A stretch of DNA of 64,000 bases. Source: Marinobacter salinexigens (GTDB lineage: Bacteria > Pseudomonadota > Gammaproteobacteria > Pseudomonadales > Oleiphilaceae). The notes under the pieces were generated by a model. The model saw nothing but the letters and a program-made list of their open reading frames with translations. It ran no database searches and was not told the origin of the DNA. Position 1 is the stretch's first letter; each line of letters starts with the position of its first letter. Shown piece by piece: positions 9,443-18,460 of this stretch. A program made the translations under genes and the position numbers. The stretch is from assembly GCF_008370345.1 (NCBI RefSeq), contig NZ_VTUU01000012.1, forward strand, positions 26,958 to 90,957, read 5' to 3'.

Positions 9443-11080
9443 TTATTCCAGGTATAGTTCCCTCCCAGGTCCCCAGCGACTTGTCAGGGGGCCTTCCGAA
9501 AGAGCTTTTAGCCGCACAAAATACCGCCTTCCGGGAATAAGACGCAAGGCTGCCGTGGTATCCGGTAATGTTGCTTCCTTGATGATGCTTTGGAACGAGG
9601 GCTCTTCCGAGAGCTGGAGGCGATACTCGCTGGCGGTATCAACCTTGCTCCAGAAGACTCTTACCTGGCTGTCAACATAGTTCACACTGATGATCCGCAC
9701 TGGAGGCAGGCTGCCGTTGACGACGAGTTTTCGGGGAGCTGTAGAGGCCACGGAATTACCGCCGGCTTCTGTAACGACTCGCCAATAATACTGGCCTGGT
9801 CCTAGTGGCTTGGCAGGCAGGGCCGAGTTTTCCGGTGCCCATTCACTTGTGGTTATCGGGCTGCGGAAATCCATGTCTTCGGCAATTTCAACCCGCGCAA
9901 CTTCGTTGCTGCCATTCATCGACCACCGGAATTCGGGCATGTCATCGTTTGCGGTTGCACCATCTTCCGGCAGCACCAGTGTTGCGGCTCTCGCCTGAAG
10001 GGCGACTTCCAGCGGCATGACAGCCGGCATCCCGGCGATACCCCGGGAGTCCAGACCGGCGAGCTGGAGTTCGTAGTCGCCGTTGTCCAGCAAACTGATG
10101 TCAAAAGTGTTGCCACGGAGCTTGCGGCTTTCGACCCAGCGGCCGGATTCCGTTTCGAAGATGTCGAGTCGGTATTCCGGTGAAGGGCTCTGCTTCCAAC
10201 GAAGCTCGGCGGGAAATCTGGTGATTGGCGTTGTGATCGGTTCGATCGCCGGAGCGGGAGGGAGTCGGTGAATGGCCAGGCCCGCTCCGCTACTGGTGGA
10301 AACGCTGGCGCTGTAGCCTGCTGGAATGCGGCGGGTTTTGCCCGGGGCCCCGAAATCGACTACACCCTTTGTCACCTGGAGGTTTGTTCCTCGACCAGAG
10401 GTTTGCAGAGCAAAGGCCGTGCCCCTAACGGCTGCGACTGCGGATGGCGTCTCGATTTCGAAACGGGCGCCGCCTTCGATTACCGGTTTTACTCGGGTGT
10501 GAACTTCTCCCTGATCGAGGCGTAGCCTCGTATCGACCATGCCGGATTTACCGTATTGGGTCAGTCGGTTGAAGATCAGGCGTGAATTGGGTGATATCCG
10601 GATTTCTGATCCGTCAGCCAGTTCAACGGTGGCGCTACCTGAGCCGGAGAGAATCTCGTCACCAACCCTGACGAGGCTGTCTTCCCTGAGCGGCTGTTTA
10701 CGGCCATCAATGCCTGAGATGAGCTGGACGGAACCGGAGACTGAAACCGTGCGTGCAGGTTCAGGCTGACGCTTGAGCCAATTCAGAGGAAGGCGAATGC
10801 TGTCGCCTTCCTGCACCATGTTGCCGTTTTGCAGGCCGTTATACTGCAACAAGCGGGTAGCGCTGTATCCTGATGCCAGAAGCTCCCTGGCTACGGCCGG
10901 GAAGGTGTCGCCCGGACGCAGAGTGTATATCCACTCAGGCACGGCCGCACTGCGTGCGTCGGTTGCGGCATACGCGGAGCCCTGGGTGACCGAAAGCTCA
11001 GCCCTCGCGGCATTTGTCAACGCGAGCAGTGACGCAGCCATGATCAGGGCTGTGAGCTTTGCCTTTGGCCGTTTATTCAT
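9443..11080 (-). CDS. LysM-FecR domain periplasmic protein with fibronectin-like repeats
   Basis: The 545-residue product has a signal peptide (cut near ANAARA-ELS), a LysM domain (about 48-105: YTLRPGDTFPAVARELL, LLQYNGLQNGNMVQEGDSIRLP) that should bind peptidoglycan, and a FecR domain (about 120-240: VRVGDEILSGSGSATVELAD, FEIETPSAVAAVRGTAF). The remainder (about 275-545) holds three fibronectin-like repeats with FRWSMN and PGQYYWRV type strands. Its start overlaps the response regulator gene by 8 bases, so the two are co-translated. It is exported and soluble, unlike FecR of iron signalling, which spans the inner membrane. I infer that it senses or scaffolds at the cell wall for the neighbouring kinase. 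Confidence 0.88.
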   Translation of the reverse strand: MNKRPKAKLTALIMAASLLALTNAARAELSVTQGSAYAATDARSAAVPEWIYTLRPGDTFPAVARELLASGYSATRLLQYNGLQNGNMVQEGDSIRLPLNWLKRQPEPARTVSVSGSVQLISGIDGRKQPLREDSLVRVGDEILSGSGSATVELADGSEIRISPNSRLIFNRLTQYGKSGMVDTRLRLDQGEVHTRVKPVIEGGARFEIETPSAVAAVRGTAFALQTSGRGTNLQVTKGVVDFGAPGKTRRIPAGYSASVSTSSGAGLAIHRLPPAPAIEPITTPITRFPAELRWKQSPSPEYRLDIFETESGRWVESRKLRGNTFDISLLDNGDYELQLAGLDSRGIAGMPAVMPLEVALQARAATLVLPEDGATANDDMPEFRWSMNGSNEVARVEIAEDMDFRSPITTSEWAPENSALPAKPLGPGQYYWRVVTEAGGNSVASTAPRKLVVNGSLPPVRIISVNYVDSQVRVFWSKVDTASEYRLQLSEEPSFQSIIKEATLPDTTAALRLIPGRRYFVRLKALSEGPLTSRWGPGRELYLE

Positions 11081-11807
11081 CGATTGCCTGTTCAGCCCGG
11101 GTGGTTGCAGATACGCCGTCCGGGTCTTTCATGGCCTCCAGGCGGTAGCCGCGCTGGTAGATGGTCTTGATCCGGAAACCGTTGTCCGGGTTCAGGCCGA
11201 GCCTCCGGCGCAGGCGGCTCATGTGGGTGTCAACCGTGCGAGTGTTGATGTCCCGCGCCAATCCCCATACGCGTTCCAGCAGCATTTCCCGGGTCAGTAG
11301 CCGCCCCTGATTCTGGAAGAGAAACAGGGTCAGATCAAAATCCTTGTCGGTCAACGTGAGTTCTTCGCCGTGGAGGTTGATTGACCTCTGCCGGGTGTTG
11401 ATCTCGAAGGGGCCGTAATTGAGAATTTCCTTCTCTGCATCGGGGTTGCTTCGACGAGACAGGGCATTGATTCTGGCGCCCAGTTCAGCAGCGCGCGGAG
11501 GTTTTGACAGGTAATCGTCGGCGCCGGCATCCAGAGCCGAAACAATGTCTGACTCGCTGTCGCGCTGGGTCAGAAAAACAACCGGGATCGGCCAGTTCAG
11601 GTGGGCGCGAACCGTTCTCAGGACGTCCAGACCTGTCATGTCAGGGATCTGCCAATCAAGGATCAGCAAATCATAGCTGCGATGCAGAACCGCGCTCAGA
11701 AAGGCCTGGCCGGTTGGGAAGCTGTCACAATGGTGGCCGCGTTCTGACAGTATGGACTGAACGTTCTGTGCCTGCTCATGCTCGTCTTCAAGGAGGGCGA
11801 TGCGCAT
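11073..11807 (-). CDS. OmpR-type response regulator
   Basis: The 244-residue protein has a receiver domain (about 1-115) with the acidic pair LLEDEHEQ, the phospho-acceptor Asp in DLLILDWQIPDMTGL, the Thr in VVFLTQRDS and the Lys in DYLSKPPRA. A winged-helix DNA-binding domain follows (about 130-230: LTDKDFDLTLFLFQNQGRLLTREMLLERVW, TVDTHMSRLRRRLGL). It is the first gene of the cassette RR, FecR protein, CHASE2 kinase, so it is the likely output of that kinase. The target genes are not visible here. Confidence 0.93.
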   Translation of the reverse strand: MRIALLEDEHEQAQNVQSILSERGHHCDSFPTGQAFLSAVLHRSYDLLILDWQIPDMTGLDVLRTVRAHLNWPIPVVFLTQRDSESDIVSALDAGADDYLSKPPRAAELGARINALSRRSNPDAEKEILNYGPFEINTRQRSINLHGEELTLTDKDFDLTLFLFQNQGRLLTREMLLERVWGLARDINTRTVDTHMSRLRRRLGLNPDNGFRIKTIYQRGYRLEAMKDPDGVSATTRAEQAIDE

Positions 11808-11917
11808 GAAACGTCTCCGGATTTACGTTTTACGATGGTACTAACGGCCTGCCATATCCATGAAATTGCAGGTATATCTGCGGATTATCACAGAATGTCG
11901 AATGGCTTGCAGTATTG

Positions 11918-14092
11918 TTATGTAGACTTCCGTAACTGCATCGCAGGTTTGCCGTTGTCGTCATTGACTGTTTGTCGGCAGGCAGGGAAATTACTGCAGC
12001 CCCAGAACCAGCCTTTTTTCCCTTTTCGGCGAACGAGGGGCGAAAAACAGTGGGGGCAGGGGATCGGTTTCAGCCCCGTGCCATCGGCGGGGGCGGAGTC
12101 TTCGATGGGGCGTGTGCCCTTGCATTGAGGGTACCGGGTGCACGCATAGAAACGGCCAAATTTGCCATCGCGCTCGGTCATCGGAGCCCGGCATTTCGGG
12201 CAATGAATCTGGTCTGCGGCGGTTTCAGGGCTGGATTCTTCCGGACGTTTCCCCGATGGCGCGCTGATGAAGCCCTGAATTTCCTGTTTGAGTGTTTCCA
12301 GAAAGTGCCTGGGGTCGCCTTCTCCCCGGCGAATTTCCTCAAGGGTTGCTTCCCAAACTGCAGTCCGGTCCGGCTTGCTGACGGATTCGGGAAGTGCTGC
12401 AATCAATGCCCGACCTTTCTCGGTTGCCCGGATATGGCGGCTTTCCCTGAACAGGTATTCGCGCTTGAACAGGGTGTCGATGATCGCGGCACGGGTGGCC
12501 TCTGTTCCCAGTCCGTCGGTTTCTCTCAGGGTCTTTCGCAGTTCTTTGTCAGCAACGAACCGGGCAATATTGGTCATCGCCGAGAGTAGCGTTGCATCGG
12601 TGAAATGTTGCGGCGGCTGGGTTTTGCGTTCAACGACAGAGCTGTCGAGGCAATCGACAGTTTCATTCTTCTCGAGCCTTGGCAGGGGAGGCTTTTCCTT
12701 CTCTCCCTGTCCGTCGCGCAGCCTGAGCTCCAGGGTCTTCCAACCTGCTTCGAAAACAGCGGTCTCGGTCGCCCGAAAACGATGGTCAGCAGCCTGAACT
12801 GTCAGGCGACCCTCCCGGTGGATTGCGTCAGCTGAAAACTGCATCAAATAGTATCGACTGATCAGCCCGTAAACGTTTTCTTCGGCTTGCGACAGCTTGC
12901 CGTTCGCGGTTCCCCGGGTTGTCGGGATAATGGCGTGGTGAGCATCAACGTTACTGTCGTCCCAGGCTTTGGTCTTGCGCTGAGTATCACAAGCATCACA
13001 CGCTTCGGACAGCGACGGTGCCACCCGGCTGATGCTCCGGATGACCTGTTCACGCTGCTCAAAGTGTCCTTCAGGGAGGTAGCGGCAGTCTGATCGGGGG
13101 TAGGTAATGAGCTGATGGCGCTCATAAAGTGCCTGAGCTGTATCAAGAACCTCCTTGGCCCCCATGCGGAACAGCCTGCCTGCCTCTATCTGTAGTGCGG
13201 AAAGAGAGAGCGGTAGCGGTGGCGGTTCTGAGCGGTCACGGAATTGCGATTCAACGATACGCCCGGCACGACCAGAGACGCTGTCGGCAATTTGTTCAGC
13301 CGTGGCCTTGTCCAGCAGTCGGTTTTCGTCGTCCAGATAATCCTGGAATTGATCATCCGGAAGCCAGCGGGCAGTGAACGGTCGCTGGTCCACTTCGCCA
13401 TCCTGGGCCCGGAATCTGGCTTCAATGCGGTAGTAGGGTTTGGGCTCGAAATCAGCAATGGTGTTGTCCCGCTCCACCACGAGCCCCAGGACCGGCGTTT
13501 GGACCCGGCCCACAGAATAGACACCCTGCTCACCCTGGTGCTGGTAGCTGAGCGTGTAGAACCGGGTCAGGTTGATGCCGTACAACCAGTCTGCCCTTTG
13601 ACGGGCGAGAGCAGAATGGGAAAGCCGCCTGAATTCGCGATTGTCCCTCGGCGACTGAATAGCCCGGGCGACAGCAGCGGGGGTCAGATCGTTAATCAGC
13701 ACCCGTTGTACCGGTGCCTCGCAACCGAAATAGCGAATCACCTCGTCGACGAGTAACTGACCCTCACGGTCCGGGTCGCCGGCGTGGATAACGGTATCGG
13801 CCTGGCGTATCAGGGACTCAAGCACCTTGAGCTGTTGCCGGACGCTGTCCTTGGGCATGACTTCCCATTTTTCGGGAAACATGGGCAGGTCTTCGAGGTG
13901 CCATTTTTTCCAGCGAGGGTTGTACCGACCGGGTTCAGCAGGTTCCAGCAAATGACCAATACACCAGCTTACCGTCGCGGCGGAATCGCCTTTGCCACAG
14001 CGAATCCAGCCCTGCCCCTTCTGATGCGGGCCGGGGAGGGAGGCGGCAATAGCACGCGCAAGACTTGGTTTTTCGGCAATATAAAGGCGCAT
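11918..14092 (-). CDS. topB: TopB, DNA topoisomerase III
   Basis: TopB is a type IA topoisomerase that separates linked DNA. The TOPRIM domain opens with LYIAEKPSLARAIA and carries the metal-binding HAGDPDREGQLLVDEV. The catalytic tyrosine is in LITYPRSDCRYLPEG, and GLGTEATRAAII is also typical. At 724 residues it is longer than the 653 residues of E. coli TopB because of two C-terminal zinc fingers (CPKC...CTRYPQC and CPHC...CSNFPAC, about residues 625-710). It is divergent from bolA. Confidence 0.96.
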   Translation of the reverse strand: MRLYIAEKPSLARAIAASLPGPHQKGQGWIRCGKGDSAATVSWCIGHLLEPAEPGRYNPRWKKWHLEDLPMFPEKWEVMPKDSVRQQLKVLESLIRQADTVIHAGDPDREGQLLVDEVIRYFGCEAPVQRVLINDLTPAAVARAIQSPRDNREFRRLSHSALARQRADWLYGINLTRFYTLSYQHQGEQGVYSVGRVQTPVLGLVVERDNTIADFEPKPYYRIEARFRAQDGEVDQRPFTARWLPDDQFQDYLDDENRLLDKATAEQIADSVSGRAGRIVESQFRDRSEPPPLPLSLSALQIEAGRLFRMGAKEVLDTAQALYERHQLITYPRSDCRYLPEGHFEQREQVIRSISRVAPSLSEACDACDTQRKTKAWDDSNVDAHHAIIPTTRGTANGKLSQAEENVYGLISRYYLMQFSADAIHREGRLTVQAADHRFRATETAVFEAGWKTLELRLRDGQGEKEKPPLPRLEKNETVDCLDSSVVERKTQPPQHFTDATLLSAMTNIARFVADKELRKTLRETDGLGTEATRAAIIDTLFKREYLFRESRHIRATEKGRALIAALPESVSKPDRTAVWEATLEEIRRGEGDPRHFLETLKQEIQGFISAPSGKRPEESSPETAADQIHCPKCRAPMTERDGKFGRFYACTRYPQCKGTRPIEDSAPADGTGLKPIPCPHCFSPLVRRKGKKGWFWGCSNFPACRQTVNDDNGKPAMQLRKST

Positions 14093-14217
14093 GATTTTGA
14101 GGGTATAGGAATCGGCAAAGGAATGTGGCTGTTTGCTACTTTGCTGTCAAGGCTCGGGCGACAGGTGGTTAGTGTAGTAGACTGGTAGATATACAGAATT
14201 CGGAGCAGCGCGGAACC

Positions 14218-14562
14218 ATGAAGATTCAGAATGCCATTGAAGCGAAACTGTCGGAGGCGTTTGACGTTCGCATCCTTCAGGTGGAAAACGAAAGTCATAA
14301 GCACGGTGTGCCGCCAAATTCGGAAACCCATTTCAAGGTGACTCTGGTGTCACCGGATTTTGAGGGGCAGATGAAAGTCCGCCGCCACCAATCCATATAC
14401 AAGGTACTGGCGGAAGAGCTGGCGGGTGAAGTGCATGCGCTTGCCATGCATCTGTACACGCCCGCAGAGTGGGATGCGAAGGGTCAGGCTGCTCCAGAGT
14501 CTCCCAACTGTATGGGGGGATCCAAGAAAGACCCGGCTATGAATGCGCAGGGAGATCACTGA
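14218..14562 (+). CDS. bolA: BolA family protein
   Basis: BolA proteins work with monothiol glutaredoxins in iron-sulfur handling and influence cell shape in stress. The 114-residue product has the BolA fold: helix (IEAKLSEAFD), then VENESHKHGVPPNSETHFKV, where the invariant His residues occur, and the signature VRRHQSIYKVLAEEL with HALAMHLYTPAEW. A Pro/Gly-rich tail follows. Its TGA stop overlaps the ATG of the next gene, so the two are probably translated together. Confidence 0.93.
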   Translation: MKIQNAIEAKLSEAFDVRILQVENESHKHGVPPNSETHFKVTLVSPDFEGQMKVRRHQSIYKVLAEELAGEVHALAMHLYTPAEWDAKGQAAPESPNCMGGSKKDPAMNAQGDH

Positions 14563-15185
14563 TGAGTCAGTTTTTTCAGATCCACCCGGAAACGCCCCAG
14601 AAACGTCTGATCAACCAGGCGGTAGAGATTTTGCGAAAAGGCGGTGTCATCGTCTATCCAACCGATTCCGCTTATGCCATTGGGTGTCATTTGGGAGACA
14701 AGCAAGCGGCGGAGCGTATAAAACGTATTCGTAAACTGGATGACAAACACAACTTTACGCTGGTATGCCGGGATCTGTCGGATATCGGTGTCTATGCGAA
14801 GGTGGACAATACCCAGTACCGGTTGTTGAAGAATTTCACCCCGGGGCCATACACTTTCATTCTTGACGCTACCAGTGAAGTGCCGCGTCGATTGCTTCAT
14901 CCCAAACGTCGTTCTGTGGGCGTTCGCGTGCCGGACAATGCCATCGTTCAGGCATTGCTGGGTGAGCTGGGTGAGCCGATCATGAGCAGTACGCTGATAC
15001 TTCCGGGGGATAAGGATCCGATGACCGACCCCTATGATATCCGTGACACGTTGGAGCGTGACCTTGATCTGATCATTGACGGTGGCTTCTGCGGTATGGA
15101 AGCTACCACGGTTGTAGACTTCACGGGTGATGCGCCGTCAGTAACCCGGATTGGCAAGGGAGACCCTGCGCCCTTCGAGGGATGA
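14562..15185 (+). CDS. yciO: YciO-type Sua5/YrdC family protein
   Basis: The 207-residue protein is the YciO branch of the Sua5/YrdC fold, related to the enzymes that make threonylcarbamoyl-AMP for tRNA modification; the branch's own reaction is not firmly established. The opening (FFQIHPETPQKRLINQAVEI), the nucleotide-binding GGVIVYPTDSAYAIGC, and the central HNFTLVCRDLS and PGPYTFIL all match that branch. The start at 14562 is chosen because it has GGAG at 14551-14554 and the TGATG junction with bolA; the frame extends further upstream inside bolA. Confidence 0.92.
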   Translation: MSQFFQIHPETPQKRLINQAVEILRKGGVIVYPTDSAYAIGCHLGDKQAAERIKRIRKLDDKHNFTLVCRDLSDIGVYAKVDNTQYRLLKNFTPGPYTFILDATSEVPRRLLHPKRRSVGVRVPDNAIVQALLGELGEPIMSSTLILPGDKDPMTDPYDIRDTLERDLDLIIDGGFCGMEATTVVDFTGDAPSVTRIGKGDPAPFEG

Positions 15186-15190
15186 TGCAA

Positions 15191-15859
15191 TCAGGCGCGG
15201 GTGTTCAGGTTGAACGCATAACCCCGCGCCTTACCCGCTGCTTCCAGTTGTTCCGCACTTGCTGTTCGGCGAAGAGAGTCATAGCGGTGTGCCAGGTCCT
15301 GAAGGCCATTAAATTGCTGGTTTTCACTGACCATGGTATCCAGCAATGGGTTGTTAACACCGTATGCCTGGTTCAGCTTCATGGCAGTGTCCACAAACTG
15401 AAGCGTCGGCTCATTGGTACTCAAGCGGTTGAATGCCTCCCTGAATCCCGTATTGATGTTCAGATCGGTTTCGATCTGCGCCCGGGTTTCCTCTGGTAGC
15501 GGACCTTTCACTTCGATGGCGCCGCTTGAGCCTTTCGTGATGTTCAGAGCCGTTGCCGGCGGTAGGCTATATTCGGCAAGTTTGTGCCGCAGAGTGTCCC
15601 GAACATAGGCAACATCCCGCCCGACCGTCAGTTTGTATTCCGTCATGGCCAGCTTGCTGGATTTCGGGCGTGTAAGGCCTTCTTCATCGCTGCCAGACCA
15701 TGTGAAGCGGTCGTCGGTGGCGTTCGTTCCCGGGTTGGATTCCGGCTGCGCAACGCCAGCGGACGCCATGCTATCCGTGGCGCTCGCCGGCTGTTGGCGT
15801 TTTTCCATTGCCTGCTGAAACTGAGTGCTGGCGCGAACCAGCGAAGCCAGTAGCGACAT
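15191..15859 (-). CDS. Unrecognised protein, 222 residues
   Basis: I do not recognise this family. The product has no signal peptide or membrane segment, a low-complexity N-terminal third rich in Ala, Ser, Thr and Pro (about 1-70), then an ordered alpha/beta-looking part that starts KLAMTEYKLTVGRDVAYVRDTL and ends with a helical stretch of charged residues. It converges on yciO with only 5 bases between stops and is divergent from the heme chemoreceptor, 265 bases away. The codon pattern looks native. It is likely real, but the function is unknown. Confidence 0.7.
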   Translation of the reverse strand: MSLLASLVRASTQFQQAMEKRQQPASATDSMASAGVAQPESNPGTNATDDRFTWSGSDEEGLTRPKSSKLAMTEYKLTVGRDVAYVRDTLRHKLAEYSLPPATALNITKGSSGAIEVKGPLPEETRAQIETDLNINTGFREAFNRLSTNEPTLQFVDTAMKLNQAYGVNNPLLDTMVSENQQFNGLQDLAHRYDSLRRTASAEQLEAAGKARGYAFNLNTRA

Positions 15860-16035
15860 GACAGGAAACCCTCCGTTGGCCGCGTGCTGCGATGCGGCAG
15901 TAATTCATCATTCAGTGGTGCTTCTCTGGGACATAGCAGGATTCGGGCCAGGCCCAGCTGTGGTTGCATTTGTTGATGATTTGTAAGAATTGCGCCGGAG
16001 CTGATTTGGATCAGTAAAAACTTGACGCATATCTA

Positions 16036-16062
16036 TAAAGTTTTACGTCGATAAGTCGTCAA
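16036..16062 (+). promoter_or_regulatory. Candidate sigma-28 (flagellar) promoter of the chemoreceptor
   Basis: TAAAGTTT at 16036-16043 is a perfect match to the sigma-28 -35 element. After 11 bases comes GTCGTCAA at 16055-16062, five of eight against GCCGATAA. It lies 62 bases before the chemoreceptor ATG, a class of gene usually read by sigma-28. The weak -10 keeps this tentative. Confidence 0.4.
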
Positions 16063-16124
16063 TTGATCCTGTAACCACTATTCAAACTGTCTTTTAGTCA
16101 GTTCGCGCTTCGGTCCGGATACCC

Positions 16125-17741
16125 ATGAAAACAAAGCAGTCTATTCGTTTCCTCCTGCTGGCAGCCCTGGCAGCAGCATTCTCCCTGGTCCTTGTGTTTA
16201 CCGTGCTGTATAGCGCGCACGCCCAGCGTGACCACATGGAGGAGTTCAGCCACAAATATGTAGAAGGACTGGCCAAGTCCTACTTTGACGGGTTGAACAC
16301 AATGATGGTGACAGGAACCATCAGTAACCGGGATATGCTTCGGGACAAGGTCATGGCCCCTGAAGACATACTGGACGTGCGGGTTATACGGGGCGACCAG
16401 ATCAATCGGTTGTTCGGCAAGGGCACCAGTGCAGAACAGCTTCGCGAGCCGGAAGATGAGCAGGCGCTGTCCGGAGAGCGGGTGGAGCTCTACTCTGAAA
16501 ACGCAGACGGGCGGGTCTATACGCTGATAGAGCCGGTGATTGCCCGGGAGAACTACCAGGGCGTGAACTGTCTGGGTTGTCATCAGGCCAGTGATGGAGA
16601 TGTTCTGGGAGCCATTCGCGTGGACTACTCCCTGGCCAAAAGCGATGCCAGACTGCACCAGCAGTTGCTCACCAGTGGCGGGATCCAGGTAATTATCTTT
16701 GCTGCTGTGTTCTTCCTGACCGCTGTTGCTTTGGGCCGTCTGGTATTTTCCCGTTTGCGCTTGCTTCACGACCGGATGGATGAAATTTCCCGGAACTCGG
16801 ATCTGACACTCGAACTCGATGTATCCCGCAATGACGAAATTGGCTCCGTTTCTCGTGCGTTCAATCGGATGATGGCCAGAATCCGGGAAAGTATGAATAC
16901 CGTTATGGACAACGCTGAACAGGTGGAGCAGGCCGCCCGGGGAATCGCCGGTAAAGCCGACACTACTGAGCGGGAAGTGCTGGCTCAGCGGGACAATACC
17001 GACCAGGTGGCTAGTGCCACAACAGAGATGGCTGCCTCAGCGGTACAGGTCCGGGAAAATGCCATTAACACCACGCAGAAATCGGCCGAAACAGCCGAAT
17101 CTGCCAGCCTGGGTGAGCGCTTGGCGCGCACCGCGGTGGAAGGTATTGAATCGCTGAACTCGGAAGTGCAGAGCGGTGCCCGAAGAATTGAACAACTGGA
17201 CCAGCGGACCAGCCAAATGTCGGACATGCTCGAAGTGATTTCCAACATTGCCGACCAGACGAATTTGCTGGCCCTTAACGCTGCGATTGAAGCCGCCAGG
17301 GCCGGTGAGCAGGGGCGTGGATTCTCTGTAGTGGCCGATGAGGTCCGGGCTCTGGCGTCCCGGACCCAGGAATCCACCGAAGAGATCCGTACCACCATTG
17401 ATGGCCTTAAATCCGAGGTCGTGGATTGTGTCGCTACCATGCAACACGCTTCCGGGATGGCGGAAAACCAGGTTGCCGCCATCCTCAAGGTTGAGTCTGA
17501 GCTGCAGAGCATTGCAGCGTCGGTGAGGGAAATTACTGATCTCAATGAAGAAATGGAGAGTGCCGCGAATGAACAGAGCGAAGTCTCGGAATCCATCAAC
17601 CAGAACGTGATTGAGATCAGTCGCTCAGCGGAGCAGACCTCGGGAGATGCTCAGGAAACCGCAAGAATTGCCGGCGAACTGCTGGCAATGGCAGAGACGC
17701 TCAGGAAAACCATTGAGCAGTTCCGGCTGGCCCGGGGCTGA
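16125..17741 (+). CDS. Methyl-accepting chemotaxis protein with a c-type heme motif in its sensor domain
   Basis: The 538-residue chemoreceptor has an N-terminal membrane helix (about 8-30), a periplasmic sensor domain (about 35-185), a second helix (about 188-210), a HAMP domain and a cytoplasmic signalling domain. The sensor contains CLGCH (Cys149, Cys152, His153), the covalent heme-binding motif of c-type cytochromes, at the position typical of Tll0287-like (DUF3365) sensor domains. The signalling hairpin has the conserved IADQTNLLALNAAIEAARAG tip and VVADEVRALA. The gene's stop directly abuts the stop of the next gene. A second small CXXCH protein is close by at 18461-19036. It may sense redox state, oxygen or nitric oxide. 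Confidence 0.93.
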   Translation: MKTKQSIRFLLLAALAAAFSLVLVFTVLYSAHAQRDHMEEFSHKYVEGLAKSYFDGLNTMMVTGTISNRDMLRDKVMAPEDILDVRVIRGDQINRLFGKGTSAEQLREPEDEQALSGERVELYSENADGRVYTLIEPVIARENYQGVNCLGCHQASDGDVLGAIRVDYSLAKSDARLHQQLLTSGGIQVIIFAAVFFLTAVALGRLVFSRLRLLHDRMDEISRNSDLTLELDVSRNDEIGSVSRAFNRMMARIRESMNTVMDNAEQVEQAARGIAGKADTTEREVLAQRDNTDQVASATTEMAASAVQVRENAINTTQKSAETAESASLGERLARTAVEGIESLNSEVQSGARRIEQLDQRTSQMSDMLEVISNIADQTNLLALNAAIEAARAGEQGRGFSVVADEVRALASRTQESTEEIRTTIDGLKSEVVDCVATMQHASGMAENQVAAILKVESELQSIAASVREITDLNEEMESAANEQSEVSESINQNVIEISRSAEQTSGDAQETARIAGELLAMAETLRKTIEQFRLARG

Positions 17742-18389
17742 TTAGCCTCGGTGATCGGAAACAAATGGGTTGGTTGCCCGTTCCTGCCCAAATGTTGACA
17801 TGGGCCCATGGCCGGGTATGAATGAGACATCATCTCCCAGTGGAAAGAGCTTGCCGCGAATGGAGTGAATCAGCGTGGCATGATCGCCCTTGGGAAAGTC
17901 CGTTCGGCCGATAGATCCGTGGAAGAGTACATCCCCGACCATGGCCAGCCCCGACTCTTTATGGAAAAACACCACATGTCCCGGGGTATGGCCCGGGCAG
18001 TGCAGAACCTCCAGGGTTTGCTCTCCCACCGTAACCTGTTCACCGTCATCGAGCCATCGGTCCGGAGTGAACACTTCGGGCACCGGGAATCCAAACATCT
18101 GTGCCTGCTGGGGCAAACCTTGAATCCAGAAGTTATCTTCCTTGTGAGGGCCTTCAATGGGAACGGAAAGCTCCCTCGCCAGCTCTGCAGTACCACCCGC
18201 GTGATCAATGTGGGCGTGGGTCAGCAGGATTTTCTCAACGCTGACCTTCTCATCCCTGATCGCTGCCTTGATCTGCTCGAGATCGCCCCCCGGATCCACA
18301 ACGGCTGCTTTGCGTGTGCGTTCACACCAGATCAGGGAGCAATTTTGCTGGAAAGGGGTGACCGGGATAATTCTGTACTTCAGGGACAT
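17742..18389 (-). CDS. ycbL: YcbL-type metallo-beta-lactamase fold hydrolase
   Basis: The 215-residue protein belongs to the small glyoxalase II (YcbL/GloC) branch of the metallo-beta-lactamase superfamily, which hydrolyses thioesters such as S-lactoylglutathione. The metal motif HAHIDHAGG, the HCPGHTPGHVVFF motif, GDVLFHGSIGRTDFPKGD and the final IPGHGP are all present. It begins FQQNCSLIWCE as the family does. Its stop adjoins that of the chemoreceptor without a gap. Confidence 0.93.
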   Translation of the reverse strand: MSLKYRIIPVTPFQQNCSLIWCERTRKAAVVDPGGDLEQIKAAIRDEKVSVEKILLTHAHIDHAGGTAELARELSVPIEGPHKEDNFWIQGLPQQAQMFGFPVPEVFTPDRWLDDGEQVTVGEQTLEVLHCPGHTPGHVVFFHKESGLAMVGDVLFHGSIGRTDFPKGDHATLIHSIRGKLFPLGDDVSFIPGHGPMSTFGQERATNPFVSDHRG

Positions 18390-18460
18390 GATCGGACTCG
18401 ACTCACGGCAGAGATGGATGATGCACTATGGTACTGGTATCCAACCGGAATGAAACCCGG

